Shown here piece after piece: positions 25,907-34,592 of a DNA stretch of 64,000 nt (positions within the stretch are counted from its first letter, which is position 1; each line of letters begins with the position of its first letter). This DNA comes from an uncultured bacterium. GTDB taxonomy: Bacteria; Vulcanimicrobiota; CADAWZ01. The stretch covers positions 1-64,000 of the forward strand of contig CADASF010000001.1 in the NCBI GenBank assembly GCA_902790465.1, read 5' to 3'. A model generated the notes under the pieces. The model did not search any database and was not told where the DNA came from. It saw only the letters and a list, made by a program, of their open reading frames with translations. Position numbers and translations under genes: made by a program.

Positions 25907-27277
25907 ATGACGGCAGAAACAAGAAAAAATAAATTACCAACAGGAGATATTGTCTTAGGTGGTGTTCTCTCTGCTTGTGTACTTGTTTTAGCCCTTATAT
26001 CACAATTGACAGGATTTTCAGACATTCTAACATATACGGCAGTTACTCCAATAGTCATTGCAATATTAAAAAAAGATTTTAAATTTGGAATAATAGTAAG
26101 TTTTGTTTCAACCATTCTTATAAGTGCTAGTTTAGGTTTATTTCCTTCAGGAATATACTTTTTTATAATGATAATTCCCCCAGCCCTTACACTCGGTTAT
26201 CTTATGAAGAAAAAAGAAAAAATTACTGGAATTATCTTGATATTGTCCATAATTTTATTTATCACAACAACACTATCAATCATTATGACATCATTTATAA
26301 CTGGAATATCTCTTACAGATGATGTAAATAGTGCTGTTAAATCAATCTATCTCTTTTCTAAAAACACACTTGAAGCATTTCCAGAAATTGTATATGCAAT
26401 ATTTTCACTTATTCCCTCTGCAATAATAATAGGTCTTATGATCAAATATAAAAAATTGTCATCTTCATCAGTTATTCCTGTTTCAATAGCAATAGCTATT
26501 ATCTCTGCACTTTTAGTTAATTTGATATCAAAATATATTGGAATCGCTCCAGAAGAAATATTTAACAAAATGGGACAAGAAGGATTTAAATCACTATTTT
26601 TATCATCAATTCCATTTATAATTGGAGTTATTTCAATATCATATTCTTTCTATCTTTGGTTTTTCAATGAATGGATTTCAGCAAGATTAAAAATAACAGA
26701 AAAAAAGCCATTGGGAAATGGAATAATAGAATTAATAGAATATCCAAAATATTTCGCTTATATATTTATAATTTCTCTTTCGATATTTATTATAACATCA
26801 ATAACCAAAATAAGCCTCACAATAACTATTTTTAATAATACAAAAATAAATTTGCTCTCAGGTCTAATGTTGAATATATTCCTATTTTTAGGATTTTTGC
26901 TATTTATAAAGGGAATGTTCATTTTAAGAGATTTTGTATTTACAAAAATAAAAAGTTTTCCAATGAGATTATTAACAGTATTGATGTTGATGACGATATT
27001 AGCACCATTCCCAATAGCGATAGGTTGGTATGTATGTTTTAAAGGAGCTAAAATCATAATTGAAACAGCTCATGCTATAAATCCAGAGGTATCAAATGAC
27101 AATGTAAAATTTAAAATTGTTGAATATGAAAAAACAGAAGAAGAATCAAAAGAAGAATCTATAAACCAACCCCAAAAAGAAGATGTGAAAAAAGAAAAAT
27201 CGAAAAAAAAATTAAAAAACATCACAAGAACAGTAAACAATTCTGAAAAAAAATCGAAAAAATCAAAAAAAAGATGA
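25907..27277 (+). CDS. Multi-pass membrane protein, DUF2232 (YybS)-like
   Basis: This 456-residue protein has about 8 to 9 membrane segments between residues 15 and 385, with the layout of DUF2232/YybS family proteins (early segment LGGVLSACVLVLALISQ, FKFGIIVSFVSTILISASLGLFPSG, IIPPALTLGYLM). From about 410 the tail is hydrophilic and Lys-rich (SKKKLKNITRTVNN and repeats of KKSKK), probably cytoplasmic and able to bind nucleic acid or phospholipid. Function of the family is unknown. Ribosome site GAGGGT precedes ATG 25907. The C-terminal basic tail is an oddity compared with YybS. Confidence 0.65.
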   Translation: MTAETRKNKLPTGDIVLGGVLSACVLVLALISQLTGFSDILTYTAVTPIVIAILKKDFKFGIIVSFVSTILISASLGLFPSGIYFFIMIIPPALTLGYLMKKKEKITGIILILSIILFITTTLSIIMTSFITGISLTDDVNSAVKSIYLFSKNTLEAFPEIVYAIFSLIPSAIIIGLMIKYKKLSSSSVIPVSIAIAIISALLVNLISKYIGIAPEEIFNKMGQEGFKSLFLSSIPFIIGVISISYSFYLWFFNEWISARLKITEKKPLGNGIIELIEYPKYFAYIFIISLSIFIITSITKISLTITIFNNTKINLLSGLMLNIFLFLGFLLFIKGMFILRDFVFTKIKSFPMRLLTVLMLMTILAPFPIAIGWYVCFKGAKIIIETAHAINPEVSNDNVKFKIVEYEKTEEESKEESINQPQKEDVKKEKSKKKLKNITRTVNNSEKKSKKSKKR

Positions 27278-27284
27278 AATTTTT

Positions 27285-27314
27285 TTTACATTTTTGGGAC
27301 AATTATGGTATAAT
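27285..27314 (+). promoter_or_regulatory. Sigma-70-type promoter before secreted protein gene
   Basis: TTTACA (27285-27290) and TATAAT (27309-27314) are 18 bases apart, with a TG one base before the -10 (extended -10). It lies 38 bases upstream of ATG 27352, so the next gene has its own start of transcription. Confidence 0.75.
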
Positions 27315-27351
27315 ATAATTGTTAAATCCTCAAAAAATACGGAGGGGCAAA

Positions 27352-28521
27352 ATGAAAATTTACAGAGCTATAATTTTTATATTTTTATTTATTGGTCTAT
27401 TTGCACTGCAAGCACAAGCTGCCGCACGACTTTCTGGTAAAATATTATCTGTAAAAAATGGAGTTTATACTGTTGAACTAGGAGACGGCTCAAAAGTTGA
27501 GATAAAACTGCAAAGTGGTGGAAAATCAATGAGAGGACAAGGAATAGGTGCTTTCAGAACAGGAGAAACAGCTGTATTTAATGTCATAAGTGCATTAAAT
27601 GACTCCCCTCTTTTAGCAGATGCAGTAATGGATGTCGCTTACGCAAACCAAAATTCAACAAGTTCATATACAATGTTGAGAAACACAAAAATTGGTGGAT
27701 TTGCAACAGCAGCAGGTCCAGCTCCTATGGGTGGTCAAAGACCTGATGCAGTAGGAAGAATAGGTACAGGTGGAAGCAAAAATTTAAGCCCTGCTCCAAA
27801 GGTAAATGTTCCATTTACAGCAGCACCTGCTCCAATGGGTTCTCCTGTAATAGGTCAAGCATTGACAAATGGCGGAAACAATCCAATGCCACAATCAAAC
27901 TTTTTCAATCAACAGAACCAAAATGGACTTAACCAAAACAGTATGAATTCTCCATTGAATCCAATGAATCCAGAGGCTCCTTCTGGTATGTTCCAACAGC
28001 CAAATGGAATGGGAATGCCAAACGGAATGGGAATGCCCCAGACAAATGATCCAATGATGAATTTGACAATGGGAACAGCAGATCCAAGCTCACTCATACT
28101 TGGAGGCAAAAAAAATACTGCAGAAGGAATGATATATGGCACTGGAGTACAGGGGCAAAACAATATGGATCCTACAAGAATGTTTATGGGTAAAAATGAC
28201 GATGATGATGAAGACGAAAGTGATGGACTCGAAGCATTAAATCCTGCAAACATAAATGGAATGGCTGGTCAACAAATAAACACATCTGGAAAAATAATGA
28301 ATGTTGATATGTCAAAAGGAATTATATTCTATATGTCTGCAAATGCCCCAGGAATGCAAGAATTAGGTAGTGTTATGATAAGTCCAGCAACAATATTACT
28401 CGATGGCAGAACAGGTCAGGCAATCTCAATTCAAGACATAAAACCTGGTATGAATATGCAGGTAAGTGGAATGCAACAAAACGGCACAATAAAAGCTACA
28501 AAAATAACAGTAATACCATAG
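27352..28521 (+). CDS. Exported low-complexity protein with two OB/DUF5666-like ends
   Basis: I start at ATG 27352 (MKIYRAIIFIF) because GGAGGGG lies 6 bases upstream; an in-frame start 33 bases earlier has no site. The 389-residue product has a signal peptide cleaved near QAQA-AA (about residue 24). The folded parts are residues about 25-100 (ARLSGKILSVKNGVYTVEL) and about 310-389 (INTSGKIMNVDMSKGIIFY, IKATKITVIP), each like small beta-barrel DUF5666-type modules. Between them is a Met/Asn/Gly/Pro-rich linker with NGMGMP repeats. Function unknown; a surface or matrix protein is a guess. Confidence 0.7.
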   Translation: MKIYRAIIFIFLFIGLFALQAQAAARLSGKILSVKNGVYTVELGDGSKVEIKLQSGGKSMRGQGIGAFRTGETAVFNVISALNDSPLLADAVMDVAYANQNSTSSYTMLRNTKIGGFATAAGPAPMGGQRPDAVGRIGTGGSKNLSPAPKVNVPFTAAPAPMGSPVIGQALTNGGNNPMPQSNFFNQQNQNGLNQNSMNSPLNPMNPEAPSGMFQQPNGMGMPNGMGMPQTNDPMMNLTMGTADPSSLILGGKKNTAEGMIYGTGVQGQNNMDPTRMFMGKNDDDDEDESDGLEALNPANINGMAGQQINTSGKIMNVDMSKGIIFYMSANAPGMQELGSVMISPATILLDGRTGQAISIQDIKPGMNMQVSGMQQNGTIKATKITVIP

Positions 28522-28552
28522 AAAATCAAATTATTTTTTGGGTAAGAAACAG

Positions 28553-28779
28553 CACGGAAATCAATTTTTTGTAGTTTTTAGTTTTTCGGTATAAGATGTT
28601 CACTAGTTCTCTGTTTTTCCGCATAGTGAAGTATAATTTGCAAATAACAACCATTTGTTTTCTAATTACAAATTGCAAAAACCTACTATAGAAAACAGAC
28701 ATATCGTTCACTATCTTATACTGCAAAAACTTTCCTAATTTGCTTAAATAATACAATTTTACAAAAATTGATTTCCGTG
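28553..28779. mobile_element. R2a: 227-bp MITE with 9-bp target duplication
   Basis: CACGGAAATCAATTTTTT (28553-28570) begins the element, and the reverse-complementary CAAAAATTGATTTCCGTG (28762-28779) ends it. AAGAAACAG is repeated exactly on both flanks (28544-28552 and 28780-28788), as left by transposition. The interior is a long imperfect palindrome and codes for nothing. It ends 18 bases before the TTG start of the permease gene, so it may alter or supply that promoter. A 54-bp relic is at 30106-30159 and a single end at 52624-52641. Transposase of origin unknown. Confidence 0.88.
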
Positions 28780-28797
28780 AAGAAACAGGGGTTAGAA

Positions 28798-29967
28798 TTG
28801 GATAATCAAGATATAAAAACAAAAGCGGCAAAAGTTTGGTATGCAATAGGTGTATTAATTTTAACATTTATCATATTGATGATAATGTTCAACTTCAAGA
28901 ATATAATATCATTGATAATAATCTGTATTTTATTATCGTATGTGATGATGCCTTTTATATCTTTTTTTTCAAATCCAATAGATATAAAAATACCAGAAAA
29001 CATATCAATAGGTAAATTCAATATAAAATTGCCTTTAATTGGTGGCAAAAATATAAAAACCAAAAAAGGTCTTTCTCGAGTTACATCAATAAGTTTAACA
29101 TTTATTTTGTTTATAACAACAATAGTTCTTGTTTTTACTATTATAACTCCAATAATAAAACATGAAATAAAAAATCTCTATGACAACAGAGAACATTACA
29201 AACATATAATAGATAGAGAATATAAAAAAGCAGATGAATACCTTGATAAGCATATTCCAAAATCACTTATAAAATATAAAGAAGAAGCAAAGAACAATCT
29301 AAACATAAAAAATATAGCTACATATCTAAAAAATGCTGTAGAATCCATAATGCCAGCAGTAACAAATTTTATGGGTTCTATTTCACATCTTCTTTTAATA
29401 CCATTTGCAACTTTTTATATATTGATGGATTATGATACATATCAAGTAGCACTGATGTCGCTTATTCCTAAAAATAGAAAAAAAGAAGTTACAAGTCTTT
29501 TAACAGAAATAGATGTTATGCTAAAACAATATATAAAAGGTCAACTTCTTGTCTGTTTTATCATAGGAGCTTCTATCACAATCGCAATGTGGTTATTACA
29601 AATTCCTTATGCCCTAATAATCGGCACATTTGCAGGATGTATAGATGTTATTCCCTACATAGGTGTTATAGTAAGTCTTATACCAGCCGTTCTCTTGGCT
29701 CTTATGAAAAGTCCAATACATGCAATCTTAACTCTCGGCATATTGTATTTTATTCATTGGCTTGAAGGACATGTGATTATTCCAAACATAATGGGACAAA
29801 GCGTAAAATTACCTCCATTGACAATAATTATAGCATTGATCATCGGAGCTGAAGTTATGGGAATTATAGGAATGTTCCTCGCTGTTCCAATAGCTGCCAT
29901 TTTGAGAGTTGTCATTGAATTTTATATCAAAAAGAGAATAGAAAAGGAAGAAGCTTCAATTATATAA
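28798..29967 (+). CDS. AI-2E-family permease
   Basis: The family (PF01594) comprises multi-pass membrane proteins; some export quorum signals or ions, most are uncharacterised. I start at TTG 28798, 6 bases after AGGGG; the longer open frame begins inside the R2a element and is not credible. The 389-residue product has N-terminal helices (about 10-30, 35-55, 90-115), a soluble stretch, then five to six helices with the family motif MLKQYIKGQLLVCFIIG, GTFAGCIDVIPYIGVIVSLIPA, EGHVIIPNIMGQSVKLPPL and GMFLAVPIAAI. It is complete. Confidence 0.88.
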   Translation: MDNQDIKTKAAKVWYAIGVLILTFIILMIMFNFKNIISLIIICILLSYVMMPFISFFSNPIDIKIPENISIGKFNIKLPLIGGKNIKTKKGLSRVTSISLTFILFITTIVLVFTIITPIIKHEIKNLYDNREHYKHIIDREYKKADEYLDKHIPKSLIKYKEEAKNNLNIKNIATYLKNAVESIMPAVTNFMGSISHLLLIPFATFYILMDYDTYQVALMSLIPKNRKKEVTSLLTEIDVMLKQYIKGQLLVCFIIGASITIAMWLLQIPYALIIGTFAGCIDVIPYIGVIVSLIPAVLLALMKSPIHAILTLGILYFIHWLEGHVIIPNIMGQSVKLPPLTIIIALIIGAEVMGIIGMFLAVPIAAILRVVIEFYIKKRIEKEEASII

Positions 29968-30047
29968 AATCTTGTTTTCTGCTTTTATTTTTTCTACTAC
30001 TTTATTTTCTGCTTAATGTTACTTTGTTATGATCAGCTCATTCTAAA

Positions 30048-30088
30048 CACAATTATTTTTTATAAAATTTTATTAAAAAATAATTGTG
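30048..30088. terminator. Perfect A/T-rich hairpin after permease gene
   Basis: CACAATTATTTTTTA (30048-30062) pairs exactly with TAAAAAATAATTGTG (30074-30088). It lies 80 bases after the permease stop. The stem is A/T-rich and no T-run follows, so termination is uncertain; it may be an mRNA 3' end hairpin or remnant of a palindromic insertion. Confidence 0.45.
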
Positions 30089-30105
30089 ATGTCATTCCAA
30101 ATCCC

Positions 30106-30159
30106 CCAAAACTTTATTAAATTTGCTAAATAGTGCGTTTTTCAAAAATTGATTTCCGT
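30106..30159. repeat. R2b: relic of the R2 right end
   Basis: About 54 bases ending CAAAAATTGATTTCCGT match the last part of R2a, including the AATTTGCT-AAATA block upstream of the end. No matching left end is visible, so it is a truncated copy. It is in the 399-base gene-free stretch 29968-30366, which otherwise holds the hairpin at 30048 and the phoH leader; nothing else recognisable. Confidence 0.65.
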
Positions 30160-30310
30160 TAATTCCTCTTTGCACCAAAAAAGTTGCGAAAGCAGATAAA
30201 ACAAACTATTTTATTTTTTCACAATCCCCAATTTGAAATAATATTATAAAAAAGAAAAGGTCTAGAAAGGATTAAATTAGCCTTAAATAGAATAAAGAAA
30301 AGAGAAAAAA

Positions 30311-30351
30311 GCCATTAAAATTATGGCAATTTAAAGAATCGACTGAAGTCG
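30311..30351 (+). promoter_or_regulatory. phoH leader with two hairpins
   Basis: GCCAT/ATGGC (30311-30315 with 30323-30327) and CGACT/AGTCG (30340-30344 with 30347-30351) are small hairpins in the leader; the second ends just before the ribosome site AGGGGG at 30354-30359, and ATG is at 30367. This could affect ribosome access. The stems are short and the role is conjecture. Confidence 0.35.
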
Positions 30352-30366
30352 TTAGGGGGTATTGAT

Positions 30367-31740
30367 ATGGCGAGAAAAACATTTGTTTTGGATACCAATG
30401 TATTGCTTCACTCAGCTGATGCACTCAATTCATTTGAAGACAATGAAATCGTAATCCCAATAGTTGTACTTGATGAAATAGATAAGTTCAAAAAAGGCTC
30501 TTCTGAAATAAATAGAAATGCACGACTTTTCATAAAAAAATTAGATGAACTAAGACTTCAAGGTTCTTTGACAGACGGCATAGAACTTCCAAATGGAGGT
30601 CTATTAAAAGTTGTCATTGACTTAGGAAAAACAGCAATGTCAAAACTTCTTCCAGATGGTTTTGAAAATTCAAATGACAACAGAATTTTAGCACATGTAC
30701 TGGAACTAAAAAAACACAATAAAACAAGAAAGACAATACTCGTCAGTAAAGATATAAATATGAGAGTAAAAGCTGATGCTATGGGCATAACAGCAGAAGA
30801 TTATGAAGCAGATAAAGTTGAAATAAACGAGTTATATACAGGACAAACAGAAATCTATATAACCCCTGAAGAAATGTCTGATTTCTACAAAACTGGAAAG
30901 ATGACAAATCACATAGAAGATCTAAAGCCAAATGAATATGTTACAATGATCAACTCAAATAACCCAAATGGTACTGCTTTGGGAAGATATGACAGCATTA
31001 TGCGTGAAATAGTACCTCTAAAAATAGAGGATTCCATATTTGGAATAACTCCTCGCAACAGAGAACAGAGATTTGCTGCCGATATGCTTTTAAATGACAG
31101 AATAAAACTTGTAACAATTATGGGAAAAGCAGGAACAGGAAAAACACTCCTTGCATTAGCTGCAGGACTTAGCAAGGTAATAGGTTCAAGTGATATTTAC
31201 GACGGAGATGACGAAGTTACAAGATTTAGAAAACTCAATGTCTATAGACCAATAATTCCAATGGGTAAAGACATAGGATATCTACCAGGAAGAGAAGAAG
31301 ACAAAATCCATCCATACATGTATCCAATTTATGACAATCTCGAATATTTGTTGCATGATGATTCATTTAGAAAAGATGATGAAAAATTCTCAGGAACAAA
31401 TATAACAGCAAAATATCTTCAAGATGCAGAAAAACTTGAAGTAAAAGCTCTCACATACATAAGAGGAAGAAGTTTGCCATATCAAATTATCCTTGTTGAC
31501 GAAGCTCAAAACTTGACCCCACATGAGGCAAAGACAATAATAACAAGAGCAGGCGAAGGCACAAAGATAATACTTACTGGTGATATCAACCAAATAGATA
31601 ATCCATATATAGATTCAACAAGTAATGGTCTTGCATATATAGTAGAGCGTTTCAAATATCAAAATTTGGCTGCACATGTAACATTGACAAAAGGAGAGAG
31701 ATCAGATCTCGCTGAATTAGCTGCAACTCTACTTGATTAA
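30367..31740 (+). CDS. PIN-PhoH protein (PhoH-like ATPase with N-terminal PIN domain)
   Basis: The 457 residues combine an N-terminal PIN domain (about 1-150; FVLDTNVLLHSADA, PIVVLDEIDKFK, VSKDINMRVKADAMG) with a C-terminal PhoH ATPase (about 235-457; Walker A MGKAGTGKT, Walker B ILVDEAQNLTPHEAK, ILTGDINQID). The pairing is that of PhoH2/YlaK-type proteins, which are thought to act as RNA helicase-RNases. The protein is complete. The start ATG 30367 has a strong AGGGGG site. Confidence 0.93.
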   Translation: MARKTFVLDTNVLLHSADALNSFEDNEIVIPIVVLDEIDKFKKGSSEINRNARLFIKKLDELRLQGSLTDGIELPNGGLLKVVIDLGKTAMSKLLPDGFENSNDNRILAHVLELKKHNKTRKTILVSKDINMRVKADAMGITAEDYEADKVEINELYTGQTEIYITPEEMSDFYKTGKMTNHIEDLKPNEYVTMINSNNPNGTALGRYDSIMREIVPLKIEDSIFGITPRNREQRFAADMLLNDRIKLVTIMGKAGTGKTLLALAAGLSKVIGSSDIYDGDDEVTRFRKLNVYRPIIPMGKDIGYLPGREEDKIHPYMYPIYDNLEYLLHDDSFRKDDEKFSGTNITAKYLQDAEKLEVKALTYIRGRSLPYQIILVDEAQNLTPHEAKTIITRAGEGTKIILTGDINQIDNPYIDSTSNGLAYIVERFKYQNLAAHVTLTKGERSDLAELAATLLD

Positions 31741-31770
31741 TATTTCAAATTGAAAGAATTTTATAAAACC

Positions 31771-33063
31771 ATGAAGAAAATCTTGCTACCTATTTTTTTA
31801 ATAACCTTGACTTTATTTCCTTTTGAAGCTAACGCCAACAACAAATTTAATTTTGTTAAATCAACAACAAAAGGAATAAGTGTCAAACTTCCAAATGAAA
31901 AAAATATACAACAATATAGAATTAAATATTTGGAAAAAGCACAAAAACAAATTGATAGTGGAGATAATCTTCAAGCCTGTTTAACTGTCAGAAAACTTAT
32001 AGATTTACTTCTAAAAAAGACAAGTGAAATGACAGTAGATGAATGGATTGCTTCCTATGGTAGATTTTATAAAGAAGTAACAGAAATTCAAAATCAATAC
32101 AAAAAAAAGTTTATTGAATCAAGAAATATTTCAATAAAAAAAGATTATGAACAGATAAAGAGAGATAGACTATCGGTGAAAAATTTTCCGAAAATAAAAG
32201 AAATTAAAGACATAAATTCTTTTATATCTATCGATGGTCTTCTCTCTATAAAATCAATTAATGACTTATATTCAGATAATTCACATATAGGAATAACAAT
32301 ATTTGATAACAATGAAAAAATATTTGAAGAACTTCCTATTCCTGATGATGGAAAAAATCCACAAATAAAAAGATGGAGTAAAAGATATATAATAAAATCT
32401 CCAAAGTGGTCTCCTACTGGTGAAACTTATGCCTATTTATTAAACGGAGCATTGTGTATATCCTCACAGATAAATAAGCCTATTTTAATATCTGAAATAA
32501 AAGATATAGATAATTCAAATGATATATCATTTGAATGGTCAAATGACGGAAAAAATTTATGTTATCTAAGAAAAACAAATAATGAAACAACTGCATTTAT
32601 AAATAATATATCTGAAAAGAAAGAGAAAAAGATAGGAAAAGCTGAAAACATATCGATATCTTCAAATGGAAAATTTGCAGTTATTGAAAATAATGGAAAA
32701 ATATCACTTTATAATTCAGAAACAAATAAATTAACAGATTTTGCAAATGGCAAAAATCCAACATTTTCAACAGATGACAAAAATATTATTTATGTATCAA
32801 ATAATAACTCTATAAATTCAAAACAAATAACTGATAAAAAAGAAAAAATATTATTTAAAGGAAAAAAAGATAAAAATATAATATCGATAGCAGGAATTTC
32901 AAAAAATATCACCGCTGTTGTATTTGCAGATGGAAATCTAATATTATTGATTAATGATGAAAAAATATTGCCCTTGACAAATAAAACTGGAAAAATAGAA
33001 AAATCATTTCCAAATTCAATAAATGGAATTTTATGCGAAAATAAATTTGTAAAATTTAACTGA
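31771..33063 (+). CDS. Exported beta-propeller (PD40/TolB-like) protein
   Basis: I choose ATG 31771 (MKKILLPIFL) as start because a signal peptide follows directly (cleavage near ANA-NN, about residue 23); an in-frame TTG 21 bases earlier has no advantage. The 430-residue product has an N-terminal helical part (about 25-150), then repeats of the type SPKWSPTGETYAYLLNG, SFEWSNDGKNLCYLR and PTFSTDDKNIIYVSNN characteristic of TolB/PD40 blades. It is likely periplasmic or surface-exposed. Function unknown. It overlaps neither neighbour and begins 31 bases after phoH. Confidence 0.72.
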   Translation: MKKILLPIFLITLTLFPFEANANNKFNFVKSTTKGISVKLPNEKNIQQYRIKYLEKAQKQIDSGDNLQACLTVRKLIDLLLKKTSEMTVDEWIASYGRFYKEVTEIQNQYKKKFIESRNISIKKDYEQIKRDRLSVKNFPKIKEIKDINSFISIDGLLSIKSINDLYSDNSHIGITIFDNNEKIFEELPIPDDGKNPQIKRWSKRYIIKSPKWSPTGETYAYLLNGALCISSQINKPILISEIKDIDNSNDISFEWSNDGKNLCYLRKTNNETTAFINNISEKKEKKIGKAENISISSNGKFAVIENNGKISLYNSETNKLTDFANGKNPTFSTDDKNIIYVSNNNSINSKQITDKKEKILFKGKKDKNIISIAGISKNITAVVFADGNLILLINDEKILPLTNKTGKIEKSFPNSINGILCENKFVKFN

Positions 33064-33071
33064 GTTCTCAG

Positions 33072-33572
33072 ATGTCAAAAGAAACTATTAATAAAGATAC
33101 AACATATTTTAAACATAAAAAAGAAAGAACATTGACCAAATTCAAAAGATTTTTACTCTTTTTAATTTTAGGTACAATAGTATCATTTCTCATAAGTTTC
33201 TTTTTTATAAAAAGCTATATGGTAAAATCTGCAGAATACAATGCCAAACTTGCAGAAATAAAAATTCTACAACAAGAAAAAGAAAAATTAGAAGAAGAAA
33301 ATGAAATTCTTCAAAGTAAGATAGAATATCTAAAGACAGAAAAAGGCGTAGAATCAGTAGCAAGAGAAAAATTGGGACTTGTAAAACCTTCTGAAATAGC
33401 TTTTGTTGTTGTAAATGATAAAAACTCCACTAATTCATCTACAAAAATAAAAAAAGATAAAACAATAAAAAAAGATACTCCTAAAAAAGAAATAAAAGAA
33501 GAAAAAAAAATAAATTGGTTTGATTTACTTTGGAGAGATTTATTTAGCGGAGGAGAAGATAAAAAAAAATAA
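33072..33572 (+). CDS. Septum formation initiator, DivIC/FtsB family
   Basis: The 166-residue protein has a cytoplasmic Lys-rich N-terminus, one membrane helix (about 25-48, FLLFLILGTIVSFLISFFFI), an extracytoplasmic coiled coil (about 55-95, EIKILQQEKEKLEEENEIL) and the family end GVESVAREKLGLVKPSEIAFV. DivIC/FtsB forms a complex with FtsL and DivIB/FtsQ at the division site. The Lys-rich tail after residue 120 is longer than usual. ftsL and divIB are not in the window. It lies 8 bases after the propeller gene and directly before the reductase gene. Confidence 0.82.
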   Translation: MSKETINKDTTYFKHKKERTLTKFKRFLLFLILGTIVSFLISFFFIKSYMVKSAEYNAKLAEIKILQQEKEKLEEENEILQSKIEYLKTEKGVESVAREKLGLVKPSEIAFVVVNDKNSTNSSTKIKKDKTIKKDTPKKEIKEEKKINWFDLLWRDLFSGGEDKKK

Positions 33573-34517
33573 GTGGAATATAGAGAAATTGGCAAAACAG
33601 GAATAAAAATATCTCTTCTTTCATTTGGAACATTGACAATGTCTCATGTCCAAAAAAATATGTCTCCCAAAGAAGGTTCTGAATTAATTGAAAAAGCTAT
33701 AGATTCAGGAATTAACTATTTTGATTCAGCTGAAATATATGACACATATAGACATATAGGATATAAAAAACTCCCAGATGAAATAATGATTGGTGCAAAA
33801 TCTTATGCCTATGAATATGATCAAATGCAACATTCCATAGAAAAAGCTCTCAAAGAGACAAAGAGAGATAGAATAGATATATTTATGTTGCACCAACAAG
33901 AAAGCGAACTAACTCTACAAGGACATAAACCAGCAATAGATTGCATGTTAAAGGCAAAAGAAAAAGGGCTTATACGACTTACTGGAGTCTCTACACATCA
34001 CATCGAATGCGTAAAAGCACTTGCAGAACATGATGAAATAGATATAATTTTTGCAATATTCAACTATAGAGGTCTCGGAATAATAGATGGTACAGCTCTT
34101 GAAATGCAAAGAGCTCTTGAAACAGCTTATAAAAAAGGTAAAGGCATTTTTATAATGAAAGGGCTGGGAGGTGGTCATTGCTTTAGAGAACCACAAAAAG
34201 CATTTAATTTTTTAAGACAATTTCCATTTATTTCATCTGTTGTGATAGGAATGCAAAACGAAGATGAAATAAAATATAATATATCAATGATGCATGGATT
34301 AGAGATTCCCAAAGAACTATCGGAAAGATTATCAAACAGAAAAAGATATCTAAATATAGAGCATGAAGGTTGCCAAAAATGTGGAAATTGTGTTAGAAGA
34401 TGTGATCAACAAGCTCTTTCTCTAACAGAAAATGGAATAGTTGTAAATAGAGAAAAATGTATATTATGTGGATATTGTGCTTCAGTATGTCCAGATTTTT
34501 GTCTAGAAGTAATTTAA
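33573..34517 (+). CDS. Aldo/keto reductase with C-terminal two-cluster ferredoxin domain
   Basis: The 314-residue protein begins at GTG 33573, immediately after the divIC stop. Residues about 1-260 form the AKR barrel (GKTGIKISLLSFGTLTMS, FDSAEIYD with Asp and Tyr, GAKSY with Lys, MLHQQES with His). The C-terminus carries two 4Fe-4S motifs, CQKCGNCVRRC and CILCGYCASVCP. Such fused reductases are common in anaerobes; the substrate is unknown and electrons may come from ferredoxin. The ribosome site (GGAGGAG) is about 17 bases upstream, so translation may depend on coupling with divIC. Confidence 0.87.
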   Translation: MEYREIGKTGIKISLLSFGTLTMSHVQKNMSPKEGSELIEKAIDSGINYFDSAEIYDTYRHIGYKKLPDEIMIGAKSYAYEYDQMQHSIEKALKETKRDRIDIFMLHQQESELTLQGHKPAIDCMLKAKEKGLIRLTGVSTHHIECVKALAEHDEIDIIFAIFNYRGLGIIDGTALEMQRALETAYKKGKGIFIMKGLGGGHCFREPQKAFNFLRQFPFISSVVIGMQNEDEIKYNISMMHGLEIPKELSERLSNRKRYLNIEHEGCQKCGNCVRRCDQQALSLTENGIVVNREKCILCGYCASVCPDFCLEVI

Positions 34518-34592
34518 TTTATTTTTTTAAAGGATAATAAATATATATTTTTGAATATATTTTTAAGAATATTTTTATAAGGAAATAAAAAC

